The notes under the pieces: generated by a model
Databases searched by the model: none
What the model saw: only the letters and a program-made list of their open reading frames with translations
Told to the model about the DNA's origin: nothing
Program-made: the position numbers and the translations under genes
From: Microlunatus elymi
Lineage (GTDB): Bacteria > Actinomycetota > Actinomycetes > Propionibacteriales > Propionibacteriaceae
DNA length: 64,000 nucleotides
Direction of reading: 5' to 3'
Assembly (NCBI RefSeq): GCF_007362775.1
Contig: NZ_CP041692.1
Location: forward strand, 2,728,001 to 2,792,000
In this document: positions 17,021 to 25,034 of the stretch, in pieces
Numbering within the stretch: the stretch's first letter is position 1
Layout of the letters: each line of letters opens with the position of its first letter

Positions 17021-17581
17021 GTGTCCGAGCCCGTGCCGAACGCCTCACCGGGAGTGTCGAGTCCAGCCGTGTCGAATCGCCGTCAACCGGGTGGCACCTT
17101 GCCGTCCCATCGCGAGCTGCTGTGGGTGCCGGTCGGCTGGTGGATCCTGGCCGGATTGTTCGCACTGTCGATGTTCGTCGCGGTGCTGTTCTACCTCGGC
17201 CCCTGGATCGCGATCGGCACCTTCGTGGTGCTGATGGCGATCATTACAGCCGTGTTCGTCCCGTACGGTCGACTGACGATCCGGACCGACGAGGACCGTC
17301 TGTGGGTCGGACGGGCCAACATCGAGTGGCGCTACATCATCCAGGTCCGCGCGCTGGACGAGCAGCAGACCCGGCAGCGGCGCGGTCCGCGGGCCGACGC
17401 CCGGGCGTTTCTGACGCTCCGCCCCTACCTGTCGCGGGCCGTCGAGCTGACCATCAGCGACGCGGAGGACCCGACTCCGTACTGGCTGGTCAGCTCGCGC
17501 AGAGCAGATCAGTTCGCGAACGCCGTACGCGCCCGGATCAGTCCGGAATCCGGCGACACCCGCGATAGTGTGGAGCGATGA
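17021..17581 (+). CDS. DUF3093 family membrane protein
   Basis: A 186-residue protein with two membrane segments (about 36-58 and 62-85: VPVGWWILAGLFALSMFVAVLF and LGPWIAIGTFVVLMAIITAVF). A soluble domain follows, ending PTPYWLVSSRRADQFANAVRA, as in DUF3093. The starting GTG at 17021 gives a long Ser/Pro-rich N-terminus, so a later start is possible. In Mycobacterium this gene neighbours dut; here the next conserved gene is DUF3710, 286 bp downstream. Function unknown. Confidence 0.83.
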   Translation: MSEPVPNASPGVSSPAVSNRRQPGGTLPSHRELLWVPVGWWILAGLFALSMFVAVLFYLGPWIAIGTFVVLMAIITAVFVPYGRLTIRTDEDRLWVGRANIEWRYIIQVRALDEQQTRQRRGPRADARAFLTLRPYLSRAVELTISDAEDPTPYWLVSSRRADQFANAVRARISPESGDTRDSVER

Positions 17582-17871
17582 GCCGGATGAGGGCTCATCG
17601 CGTGGGGCCGGCCCGGCCCCTCGCGGACGACAGCCGCGAGCCAGGCGATCACATGCGGGATCAGCTTGATGTCTTGATCATGCAGTTCAGTGCGGTACGA
17701 GGCTGGACCGGCAGTGCTCCGGCCGCCGGCCGTCAGCCGACCCGCTCCGACAGGGCGAGTCGTGCACATTCCCAAGCGGTGTCACAATTGCCCGGGCCCA
17801 TTCGCCGAACCGGTGGTCCCGACGAACACACGGGCGCTGTCAGCGCCGAACCGCAGGAGCAGCTTCCATGA
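17578..17871 (+). CDS. Hypothetical 97-residue reading frame in the place usually held by dut
   Basis: An open frame whose ATG overlaps the DUF3093 stop by 4 bases and whose stop overlaps the DUF3710 start by 4 bases, geometrically ideal for an operon. The protein (MSRMRAHRVGPARPL onward) is Arg/Gly/Pro-rich without recognisable motifs, and its third codon positions are less G+C-biased than its neighbours'. None of the dUTPase motifs is present. It may be a lineage-specific small protein or simply non-coding sequence left where dut was lost. Confidence is low. Confidence 0.25.
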   Translation: MSRMRAHRVGPARPLADDSREPGDHMRDQLDVLIMQFSAVRGWTGSAPAAGRQPTRSDRASRAHSQAVSQLPGPIRRTGGPDEHTGAVSAEPQEQLP

Positions 17872-18776
17872 TCTTTCGCTCGCGCCGGCAGCGAAACGAA
17901 TCCGCCGACACGGCAACCCTGAACGGCGAACGCGATGAGCAGCCGGACGTCGACCCGGAGGATGGTCAGCAGCTCGTTGATCATGATCAGGTCGCCGACG
18001 AGTCGACCGGACCGGAATCGCCCGAGGCTCCGGCCGGTCAGGCCGATCAGGTAGCTTCGGTCGACCCGACGGGTGCGGCCGAAGCGATCGATCCGATCGA
18101 CCTGGCCGACCTGGACAACCAGGAGTGGCGCGACCTCGGTCCGTACGACATCGCCGAGGTCGACGCCGAAGCGTTGGAGGAACCGGACGCCGAGCAACCG
18201 CGGATCGACCTGGGCAGCATGGTGCTGGCCGCATCCGACGGGATGGAGCTACGGCTGCAGGTGGACGAGAACAGCCAGCAGATCGTCTCGGCGATGATGA
18301 TCCGCGACGACTCCGCCCTGGAGGTCGGCGCGTTCGCCGCCCCGCGTAGTGGGGGACTGTGGGCCGAGATCCGCGACGAGCTGATCGAATCGGCTGAGAG
18401 CGCCGGCGGATCGGCCAACCTGGTGCCCGGTCCGTTCGGGGTGGAGCTGCGGCGGCTGCTGCCGGTGCGTACGCCAGATGGCCAGGAGGGCTACCAGCCG
18501 TCGCGGATGTGGGTCGCCGAGGGCCCGCGTTGGATGTTGCGCGGCATTATTTATGGGCAGGCCGCCCTTGAGGACGGCCTGGAGACCCCCGTCGCGGAGA
18601 TCCTGGAGTCGTTCCGCCAGATCGTCGTACGACGGGGCGACGAAGCCATGGCACCGGGAGATCTGCTCCCGTTGTCGCTACCGGAGAACATGAGTCAGGG
18701 TGAACCGGTCGAAGAACAGGGCGAACCGGTCGACGAGTCGGCTGATCCGCAAACCCAGTCGGGAGAAGAGCAATGA
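17868..18776 (+). CDS. DUF3710 family protein
   Basis: A 302-residue actinobacterial protein. The first 100 residues are acidic and low-complexity. The conserved DUF3710 domain begins near LGPYDIAEVDA and includes RIDLGSMVLAASDGMELRLQ, FAAPRSGGLWAEIRDEL, GPFGVELRRLLPV and GPRWMLRGIIYG. The C-terminal tail is repetitive (GEPVEEQGEPVDES). It is the first of three overlapping genes (DUF3710, OB-fold, DUF3159) found in the same order in Mycobacterium. Function unknown. The next gene starts within its last 4 bases. Confidence 0.9.
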   Translation: MIFRSRRQRNESADTATLNGERDEQPDVDPEDGQQLVDHDQVADESTGPESPEAPAGQADQVASVDPTGAAEAIDPIDLADLDNQEWRDLGPYDIAEVDAEALEEPDAEQPRIDLGSMVLAASDGMELRLQVDENSQQIVSAMMIRDDSALEVGAFAAPRSGGLWAEIRDELIESAESAGGSANLVPGPFGVELRRLLPVRTPDGQEGYQPSRMWVAEGPRWMLRGIIYGQAALEDGLETPVAEILESFRQIVVRRGDEAMAPGDLLPLSLPENMSQGEPVEEQGEPVDESADPQTQSGEEQ

Positions 18777-19180
18777 GCCCGCACGTGCAGGCCCGAGTCG
18801 CCGAGGGTGACGCGGGACGCCCCGGTGGCCTGTTCCGCCGCGCCCTGCGGCGGCTGGCTTCCTCCAACGAGGAGTTGGAGGACGAAGAACTGCAGCGCAC
18901 CGTACGCGAGAACGGGGCGACACCGATCAGTTCGTGTGCCGATCGGCAACTGGTCGACCTCTGCGGCGACGTCCGTACCGTCACGATCAACCCGCGCGGT
19001 GGCAAGCCCGCGGTCGAGGCCGAACTGAAGGACGGTTCGGGATCGGTGACACTGGTCTGGCTCGGCCGCCGGCGGATCCCCGGCATCGAACCGGGTCGGG
19101 CGATCCGGGTGTCCGGCCGGATCAGCTGTGCCGGCACCGGCCAGCGGGTGATGTTCAACCCCCGCTACGAACTGCTCTGA
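18773..19180 (+). CDS. OB-fold nucleic acid binding protein
   Basis: A 135-residue protein with a C-terminal OB-fold (LVDLCGDVRTVTINPRGGKPAVEAEL, then DGSGSVTLVWLGRRRIPGIEPGRAIRVSGR and QRVMFNPRYELL). This is typical of the RecG/tRNA-anticodon-type domain in the actinobacterial family found between DUF3710 and DUF3159. It probably binds single-stranded nucleic acid; the ligand is unknown. Its ATG overlaps the DUF3710 stop (ATGA), and the DUF3159 gene follows after 1 bp. Confidence 0.88.
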   Translation: MSPHVQARVAEGDAGRPGGLFRRALRRLASSNEELEDEELQRTVRENGATPISSCADRQLVDLCGDVRTVTINPRGGKPAVEAELKDGSGSVTLVWLGRRRIPGIEPGRAIRVSGRISCAGTGQRVMFNPRYELL

Positions 19181-19181
19181 C

Positions 19182-19877
19182 TTGACCGGCGAGACCTCAT
19201 CCTCCGGCGAGGTGCCGGCCGACCGCGAGGACCTGCACCAACGGCTGCAGCAGTACGACTACGTCGAGCAGTACGTGCGCGCCGAGTTGTCCCGTACGCT
19301 CGGCGGCGCCCGCGGCATGATCGAGGGCGCGCTGCCCTTCGTCGGCTTCACCGTCGCCTGGATGATCACTTCCCGGCTGAGTTGGAGTCTCGGCGTCGCG
19401 GTAGCGGTCGCGCTGGTGCTGGCGGCGATCCGGCTGATCCAGAAGCAGTCCCTGCGCTACGTCGCCCAGGCGGTGGTGCCGACCGCGATCGCGGCCGTCA
19501 TCGCGGCCCGTACCGGCCGGGCCCAGGACGCGTTCCTGCCGGGGATTCTCTACAACGGTCTGCTGGCGGTGATCTCGATCATCACCATCGCGATCGGCAA
19601 ACCGTTGGTGGGCTTCATCCTCGGCGCGGCGATGGGCGACCCGACCGGCTGGTCGAAGGACCGCGGCCTGGTGAAGATGATGACCAAACTGACCGCGGTG
19701 CTGGCCGTGCCCTACCTGCTGCGTTTCGTGATCCAGTTGCCGATCTACCTGACCGACCACGTGGTGCTGCTCGGTGTGGCGAAGCTGGTGTTGGGCTGGC
19801 CGCTGCTCGCCCTCGCCCTGGTGATCATGGGCGTGATGCTGTCCAGAGGTCGTACGCCGATCGACCGCCTGTCCTGA
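19182..19877 (+). CDS. DUF3159 family integral membrane protein
   Basis: A 231-residue protein with about five to six hydrophobic segments between residues 45 and 220 (GALPFVGFTVAWMI, SLGVAVAVALVLAAIRLI, VVPTAIAAVIAARTG and others) plus a soluble N-terminal helix, as in DUF3159. The likely start is TTG 19182, 1 bp after the OB-fold stop; GTG 19210 is possible. Function unknown. It is probably the last gene of the DUF3093-DUF3159 operon, since a strong hairpin follows. Confidence 0.87.
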   Translation: MTGETSSSGEVPADREDLHQRLQQYDYVEQYVRAELSRTLGGARGMIEGALPFVGFTVAWMITSRLSWSLGVAVAVALVLAAIRLIQKQSLRYVAQAVVPTAIAAVIAARTGRAQDAFLPGILYNGLLAVISIITIAIGKPLVGFILGAAMGDPTGWSKDRGLVKMMTKLTAVLAVPYLLRFVIQLPIYLTDHVVLLGVAKLVLGWPLLALALVIMGVMLSRGRTPIDRLS

Positions 19878-19921
19878 CTTACTCAATGACGTCCGCTATC
19901 TGCCGCCGCTGTCCCCGTTCC

Positions 19922-19981
19922 CGCGCATCTGCGGCGCTCCCGCGTATGCACGAACTTGCGCGGGAGCGCCGCAGGTGCGCG
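19922..19981. terminator. Long hairpin between convergent genes
   Basis: Arms 19922-19944 and 19959-19981 are 23 bp each with a single mismatch (core GCGGCGCTCCCGCG / CGCGGGAGCGCCGC) and a 14-nt loop. It sits between the convergent DUF3159 and TrkA genes and is likely a bidirectional terminator. Further GCGCGGGAG-like words follow to about 20035. Confidence 0.65.
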
Positions 19982-20037
19982 GGAGGGATTGGTGGTGTAC
20001 GAAGGGTGCGCAGGAGTTCCGGAGGTACGCGGGAGCG

Positions 20038-20715
20038 CTACGGCTGATCGGACAGGCCGCGGGGGGAGAGCATGGCGGCCAGCTCCTTCTCGTAGTCCTC
20101 GGTGGCCACGAAGAGCAACTCGTCGCCGGCTTCCAGGGAGCCGTCCGGATCGGGGGCCTGGGCGTGGCCGTCGCGGATGATCGCGACTAGGACGACGTCG
20201 CCGGGCCAGATCAGATCGCCGACGCGTTCGCCGACCCGCGGGCTCTGCGGCGGCAGGGTCAGCTCGACCAGGCTGGCCTCGCCCTCCCGGAAGGTGAGCA
20301 GCCGGACCAGGTCACCGACCGAGACCGCCTCCTCCACCAGCGCCGACATCAGCCGCGGCGTCGAGACCGCGTGATCGACTCCCCAGTCGGAGGTGAACAG
20401 CCACTCGTTCTTCGGATGATTGACCCGGGCCACCGTACGAGGAACGCTGAACTCCGTCTTGGCCAGCAACGAGGTGACCAGATTGACCTTGTCGTCGCCG
20501 GTGGCGGCGATCGCCACGTCGCAGGTGTCGATGCCGACCTCCTCCAGCGTGGACAGCTCGCAGGCGTCGGCCAGCAGCCACTCCGCCTCGGGCAGCGAAT
20601 CCACCTTGATCGCCCGCGGGTCCTTCTCGATCAGCAGCACCTCGTGACCGTTCTCGATCAACTCGGCGGCGATCGATCGGCCGACGTTGCCGGCACCGGC
20701 AATGGAGACTCGCAT
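20038..20715 (-). CDS. ceoC: TrkA-type potassium uptake regulatory protein (CeoC-like)
   Basis: A 225-residue RCK protein: Rossmann N-domain with the nucleotide-binding start VSIAGAGNVGRSIAAELIENGHEV, then a C-terminal TrkA-C domain (ASLVELTLPPQSPRVGERVGDL to DELLFVATEDYE). Such proteins bind NAD(H)/ATP on the cytoplasmic face of K+ channels or transporters and gate them. It lies downstream of a second TrkA gene on the same strand (66 bp gap), matching the ceoB-ceoC pair beside the APC permease gene in Mycobacterium. Confidence 0.9.
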   Translation of the reverse strand: MRVSIAGAGNVGRSIAAELIENGHEVLLIEKDPRAIKVDSLPEAEWLLADACELSTLEEVGIDTCDVAIAATGDDKVNLVTSLLAKTEFSVPRTVARVNHPKNEWLFTSDWGVDHAVSTPRLMSALVEEAVSVGDLVRLLTFREGEASLVELTLPPQSPRVGERVGDLIWPGDVVLVAIIRDGHAQAPDPDGSLEAGDELLFVATEDYEKELAAMLSPRGLSDQP

Positions 20716-20781
20716 CTGGCTTCCGTTCTCGGTGGTCGTTCTGGGTGATCGTGATCTTGAAAGGGTCGGGTCGGAAGGTAG

Positions 20782-21444
20782 CTAACCGCGCGGGGGTGGT
20801 CCGCTGAGGATCGCCTCCACGGCCGCCAACCGCTCCTTGTCGACGCCGACGTAGAGCAGATCGCCGTCCTGGAAGACGGTGCTGTCCCGGGGCACGATGC
20901 CGGTGCCCATCCGGAACAGGAACGGCACCCGGGCGTCGGCGGCCTCCTCGATCTCACCGATCCGCATGCCGACCCAGTCGGAGTGCACGTGCACCTCGAC
21001 CAGCAACACCGAACCGGACGGGTCGCGCCACTGCGGCTCGGAACCGGTCGGCAACAGCCGGCGCATCACCTGATCGGCGGTCCAGCGGACGGTGGCCACG
21101 GTCGGGATGCCGAGCCGCTCGTACACCTCGGCCCGGCCCGGGTCGTAGATCCGGGCGACCACGTTGTGCACTTCGAAGGTCTCCCGGACCACCCGGGCGG
21201 CCAGGATGTTGGAGTTGTCGCCACTGGAGACCGCGGCGAACGCGTCGGCCTCCCGGATCCCCGCCTCCAGCAGCACCTCGCGATCGAAGCCGACGCCCTT
21301 GACCGTACGGCCGCCGAAGTCCGGCCCGAGCCGGCGGAACGCGTCGGTGTTGACGTCGACCACGGCCACGCTGTGGCCGCGTTTCTCCAGGATGCGGGCC
21401 AGGGTCGAGCCGACCCGGCCGCAACCCATGATGACGATGTGCAC
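20782..21444 (-). CDS. ceoB: TrkA-type potassium uptake regulatory protein (CeoB-like)
   Basis: A 220-residue RCK protein with HIVIMGCGRVGSTLARILEKRGHSV (nucleotide-binding GxGxxG) and a C-terminal TrkA-C domain (SVLLVEVHVHSDWVGMRIGEIE to DLLYVGVDKERL). It is a paralogue of the adjacent ceoC-like protein, and the two probably form a heteromeric gating ring for a K+ transporter. It is divergent from the APC permease gene with about 185 bp between them. Confidence 0.9.
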   Translation of the reverse strand: MHIVIMGCGRVGSTLARILEKRGHSVAVVDVNTDAFRRLGPDFGGRTVKGVGFDREVLLEAGIREADAFAAVSSGDNSNILAARVVRETFEVHNVVARIYDPGRAEVYERLGIPTVATVRWTADQVMRRLLPTGSEPQWRDPSGSVLLVEVHVHSDWVGMRIGEIEEAADARVPFLFRMGTGIVPRDSTVFQDGDLLYVGVDKERLAAVEAILSGPPPRG

Positions 21445-21629
21445 TGCTTGGTCTCCTCAGTCCGCGCGGCTCCCCGCACCTGTTGACCCAGTCGTACGAC
21501 ACCGGCCGTGCGCTCACCGCGAGGCGATCGACATCCGGACGTCTTCTGCTGTTGAGGATTCATCCTGTTCCAAGCCGCCGGTAACGGCAAACTCCCGGCG
21601 CGTGTCGGCGATGTCCGCTCCGGCGGATT
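21445..21629. promoter_or_regulatory. Divergent promoter region of ceoB and the APC permease
   Basis: A 185-bp gap between divergent starts. No clear promoter hexamers or operator dyads were recognised. GAG at about 21640 lies before the preferred permease start at 21651, inside the next feature. Confidence 0.3.
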
Positions 21630-23642
21630 GTGGGCATAGAGTTTCCGGACGTGAACATCGCGGATGTCGGCAAGCGGCTTCTGATCGGCCGCAAGTTGCG
21701 CAGTACGCAGCTGGGCGAGACCCTGTTGCCGAAGCGCATCGCCCTTCCGGTCTTCGCCTCCGACGCCCTGAGCTCGGTCGCGTACGCCCCGGACGAGATC
21801 TTGATCACCCTGTCACTGGCCGGTGTCGCCGGGTTCGCGTACTCCTGGAAGATCGCGATCTTCGTGGCCATGGTGATGATCATCGTGGTGCTGAGCTACC
21901 GGCAGAACGTTCGCGCCTATCCATCCGGCGGCGGTGACTACGAGGTCGCGACCACCAACCTCGGTCGCAACGCCGGCCTGACGGTCGCGTCGGCGCTGTT
22001 GGTCGACTACGTGCTGACGGTGGCGGTGTCAGTGTCCTCCGGCATCCAGAACGCCGAGGCGGTGTTCCCGTTCCTGGCCGGACACGAGGCGTTCGTGGCG
22101 GTCCTGGTCGTGTTGCTGATGACCGCATTGAATCTTCGCGGCGTACGCGAGTCCGGGACGCTGTTCGCGATCCCGACCTACTGCTTCATGTTCGGCGTGC
22201 TCGCGATGGTCGTCACCGGACTGATCAGGATCCTGGTGCTCGGCAATGATCTTCAGGTCGAGACCGCCAAGTACGGGGTGCAGGGCGACTCGCAATACAC
22301 CGGTCTGACCGGGATCGCGTTCGTGATCCTGATGGCGCGCGCGTTCTCGTCGGGCTCGGCGGCGCTGACCGGTGTCGAGGCGATCTCCAACGGGGTGCCG
22401 TCCTTCCGCAAGCCCAAGAGCAAGAACGCCGCGACCACGCTGGCACTGCTCGCCACGGTCGCGGTCAGCATGATGATCGGCGTGATCGTGCTGGCCAACC
22501 TGACCCATCTGCGGCTGGTGGACGAGCCGTTCAGCCACTTCACGCTGAACGGCAAGGTCGTGCACTTCGATGCCGACACCGCGATCGGCCAGCTGGCCAA
22601 GGTGGTCTTCGACTTCTTCCCGCCGGCCTTCTACTTCGTCCTGGCCGCGACCATGTTGATCTTGTTCCTGGCCGCGAACACGGCCTTCAACGGGTTCCCG
22701 GTGCTGGGATCGATCCTCGGCCGGGACGGTTACCTGCCGCGGCAGCTGCACACCCGCGGTGACCGGCTGGCGTTCAGCAACGGCATCCTGTTGCTGGCCG
22801 TCGGCGCGATCGTGTTGATCTTGGCCTTCGACGCCAGCGTGACCGCGCTGATCCAGCTGTACGTGGTGGGCGTGTTCGTCTCCTTCACCACCAGTCAGAG
22901 CGGCATGATCATCCACTGGACCCGGCTGCTGAAGACGGTCACCGATCCGGCCCGGCGGCGGCGGATGTATCGGGCTCGGGTGATCAACAGCGTCGGCGCG
23001 GTCTGCACCGGTGCGGTGCTGGTGATCGTGTTGATCTCCAAGTTCACCCACGGCGCCTACATCGCGATCATCGCCATGGCGTTGCTGTTCGTGATGATGA
23101 AGGGCATCCGCCGGCACTACGACCGGGTGGCCGAGGAGACCGCGATCGATCCGGACGAGGATCGGATGCTGCCGAGCCGGGTGCGCGCGGTGGTGCTGGT
23201 GTCCAAGCTGCACAAGCCGACCCTGCGGGCGTTGGCGTTCGCGAAGGCGTCGCGGCCGAGCGTGCTGGAGGCGATCACCGTCGACGTCGATCCCGAGGAC
23301 ACCGAGAAGCTGGTGCAGCAGTGGGAGGACGCCGGCATCCAGGTGCCGCTGAAGGTGATCGCCTCGCCCTACCGGGAGATCACCACCCCTGCGCTGGAAT
23401 TCGTCAAGAACATCCGCCGGGAGAGTCCGCGCGACGTGGTCACCGTCTACATCCCCGAGTACGTGGTGGGGCATTGGTGGGAGCAGATCCTGCACAACCA
23501 GAGCGCGATGCGGCTGAAGGTGCGGCTGCTCTTCATGCCCGGTGTGATGGTCACCTCGGTGCCCTACCTGCTGCAATCCTCCGGCGCAGCCAGGCAGCGC
23601 CTGGAACGTTCCGCCGCCCGCCAGCGAACCTCCGTACGCTGA
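21630..23642 (+). CDS. APC family permease (KUP/amino-acid transporter-like)
   Basis: A 670-residue integral membrane protein with about twelve hydrophobic helices up to residue 480 and a roughly 180-residue cytoplasmic tail. The start region LLPKRIALPVFASDALSSVAYAPDEI is the signature of the actinobacterial APC permease next to ceoB/ceoC. The tail (VRAVVLVSKLHKPTLRALAFAKASRPSVLEAI) resembles a universal-stress-like domain. The substrate may be K+ or amino acids; the TrkA neighbours favour ion transport. GTG 21630 opens the frame, but GTG 21651 (VNIADVGKRLLIGRKL) fits homologues better. Confidence 0.88.
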   Translation: MGIEFPDVNIADVGKRLLIGRKLRSTQLGETLLPKRIALPVFASDALSSVAYAPDEILITLSLAGVAGFAYSWKIAIFVAMVMIIVVLSYRQNVRAYPSGGGDYEVATTNLGRNAGLTVASALLVDYVLTVAVSVSSGIQNAEAVFPFLAGHEAFVAVLVVLLMTALNLRGVRESGTLFAIPTYCFMFGVLAMVVTGLIRILVLGNDLQVETAKYGVQGDSQYTGLTGIAFVILMARAFSSGSAALTGVEAISNGVPSFRKPKSKNAATTLALLATVAVSMMIGVIVLANLTHLRLVDEPFSHFTLNGKVVHFDADTAIGQLAKVVFDFFPPAFYFVLAATMLILFLAANTAFNGFPVLGSILGRDGYLPRQLHTRGDRLAFSNGILLLAVGAIVLILAFDASVTALIQLYVVGVFVSFTTSQSGMIIHWTRLLKTVTDPARRRRMYRARVINSVGAVCTGAVLVIVLISKFTHGAYIAIIAMALLFVMMKGIRRHYDRVAEETAIDPDEDRMLPSRVRAVVLVSKLHKPTLRALAFAKASRPSVLEAITVDVDPEDTEKLVQQWEDAGIQVPLKVIASPYREITTPALEFVKNIRRESPRDVVTVYIPEYVVGHWWEQILHNQSAMRLKVRLLFMPGVMVTSVPYLLQSSGAARQRLERSAARQRTSVR

Positions 23643-24973
23643 TGCCGCCGGCGCAGGAACCGTCGGAATCCCAACCTCAACAGGGAGAACCGGTCGGCCC
23701 GGTCACGGTGGGACCGATCGCGCACGGCGGACATTGCGTGGCTCGCCATGACGGCCGCGTGATCTTCGTTCGCCACGCGCTTCCCGGTGAGCGGGTGATG
23801 ATCAAGATCACCGACGACAGCAAAGAACGCTTCTGGCGTGGCGATGCGACCGAGATCCTGCAGCCGAGCCCGGATCGGGTGCCCGCTCCCTGCCCGATCA
23901 GCGGTCCGGGCGGCTGCGGCGGCTGTGACTTCCAGCATGTTGATCTTGCTGCCCAACGCCGGCTGAAGGCTGCGGTGCTGGCAGAGCAGCTGGAGCGGCT
24001 GGCCGGGCTGGAACTGGACGTCGCGGTGGAGGAGGTGCCGCTGCCGAGTGAGGTCAGCGAGCAGGGTGCGGCCATCGGTCCTTCGACAAGCTCAGGACTC
24101 GCGAACGGGTTGGGGTGGCGGACTCGGATGCGTTACCTGGTTGACGATCGGGGGCGGGCCGGGTTACGGCAGCATCGGTCGCATCGGGTGATCGCGTTGC
24201 CCGAGGAGGGGTGCCGGATCGCGGCTCCGGGAATTGCGCGGCCGGCCGATGGACTCCGAGGAATTGGCTCGGAACCGGCGCAGGACGGGACCACTTCCTC
24301 GGAGAGTGCGGGTTTGGTGGGCGAGTTGATCGGTGTCGCCGCGGCCGACGGTACGCACTGGATCGGCGACGAGTCCGGAGGGATCGGAGACGAGTCGGGG
24401 CCGATCGTCGAGCACGCGGCGGGACGCGATTGGCGGGTGGCCGGGGACGGCTTCTGGCAGGTGCATCCGGCGGCTGCCGACACCCTGGTCGATGCCGTAC
24501 TGGAAGGACTGGCGCCGAGTGCAGGGGAGTCCGCGTTCGATCTCTACTGCGGGGTCGGATTGTTCACCGGCGCGTTGATCGACGCCGGCTGCCGGGTGAT
24601 CGGCGTCGAGGCGAGCCGGCGCGCGATCACCGACGCCCGCCACAACCTGGCCGATGCCGGGTCGCGGGCACGATTCCTGGCCGCGCGGGTCGACCGAGCG
24701 CTGCGTCAGCCGAGGGGCAAGGGATCGCTGCCGCAGTCGACCGATCTCGTCGTCCTGGACCCGCCGCGTACCGGTGCGGGCCGCGCGGTGGTCGAACAGG
24801 TGGTGGCACGCGGACCACGCGCCATCGCCTATGTGGCTTGCGATCCCGCTGCCCTGGCCCGTGATCTGGCTTACTTCATGCGGCAGGGCTACCAGCTGGC
24901 GAACCTTCGCGCCTTCGACCTCTTTCCGATGACCCATCACCTGGAGTGCGTCGCCACCATCGTCCCGCGGTGA
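23642..24973 (+). CDS. TRAM-domain class I SAM-dependent RNA methyltransferase (TrmA/RlmCD-like)
   Basis: A 443-residue 5-methyluridine-type RNA methyltransferase. Domains in order: N-terminal TRAM (VGPIAHGGHCVARHDGRVIFVRHALPGE); a cysteine cluster PCPISGPGGCGGCDFQH of the [4Fe-4S] type; an insertion; then the Rossmann methyltransferase (FDLYCGVGLFTGALI), VVLDPPRTGAGR, and the catalytic Cys in YVACDPAAL. The ATG overlaps the permease stop. The insertion encodes GPSTSSGL, a translated short dispersed repeat. The stretch around residues 195-250 is Gly/Glu/Ser-rich and unlike homologues. Target RNA (23S rRNA or tRNA) unknown. Confidence 0.9.
   Translation: MPPAQEPSESQPQQGEPVGPVTVGPIAHGGHCVARHDGRVIFVRHALPGERVMIKITDDSKERFWRGDATEILQPSPDRVPAPCPISGPGGCGGCDFQHVDLAAQRRLKAAVLAEQLERLAGLELDVAVEEVPLPSEVSEQGAAIGPSTSSGLANGLGWRTRMRYLVDDRGRAGLRQHRSHRVIALPEEGCRIAAPGIARPADGLRGIGSEPAQDGTTSSESAGLVGELIGVAAADGTHWIGDESGGIGDESGPIVEHAAGRDWRVAGDGFWQVHPAAADTLVDAVLEGLAPSAGESAFDLYCGVGLFTGALIDAGCRVIGVEASRRAITDARHNLADAGSRARFLAARVDRALRQPRGKGSLPQSTDLVVLDPPRTGAGRAVVEQVVARGPRAIAYVACDPAALARDLAYFMRQGYQLANLRAFDLFPMTHHLECVATIVPR
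24079..24097 (+). repeat. Short dispersed repeat in frame within a methyltransferase gene
   Basis: TCCTTCGACAAGCTCAGGA inside the methyltransferase gene, read as PSTSSG. Its core, CTTCGACAAGCTC, recurs at 34325-34343 and, inverted, three times near 57365-57500. Short palindrome-like repeats with this core are common in many high-G+C genomes (general knowledge). Confidence 0.75.
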
Positions 24974-25034
24974 TCCGCGAAGCGTCGACGATCGATCACC
25001 GGCACGGTCATCGACTGGTGGCGTGCCCGGGTGG

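Noticed and set aside
17785-17800. CCCGGGCCCATT as a further TGGGCCC operator
   Set aside because: It lacks the palindromic arrangement of the two pilin-linked sites and lies in an unrelated operon. Treated as chance in G+C-rich DNA.
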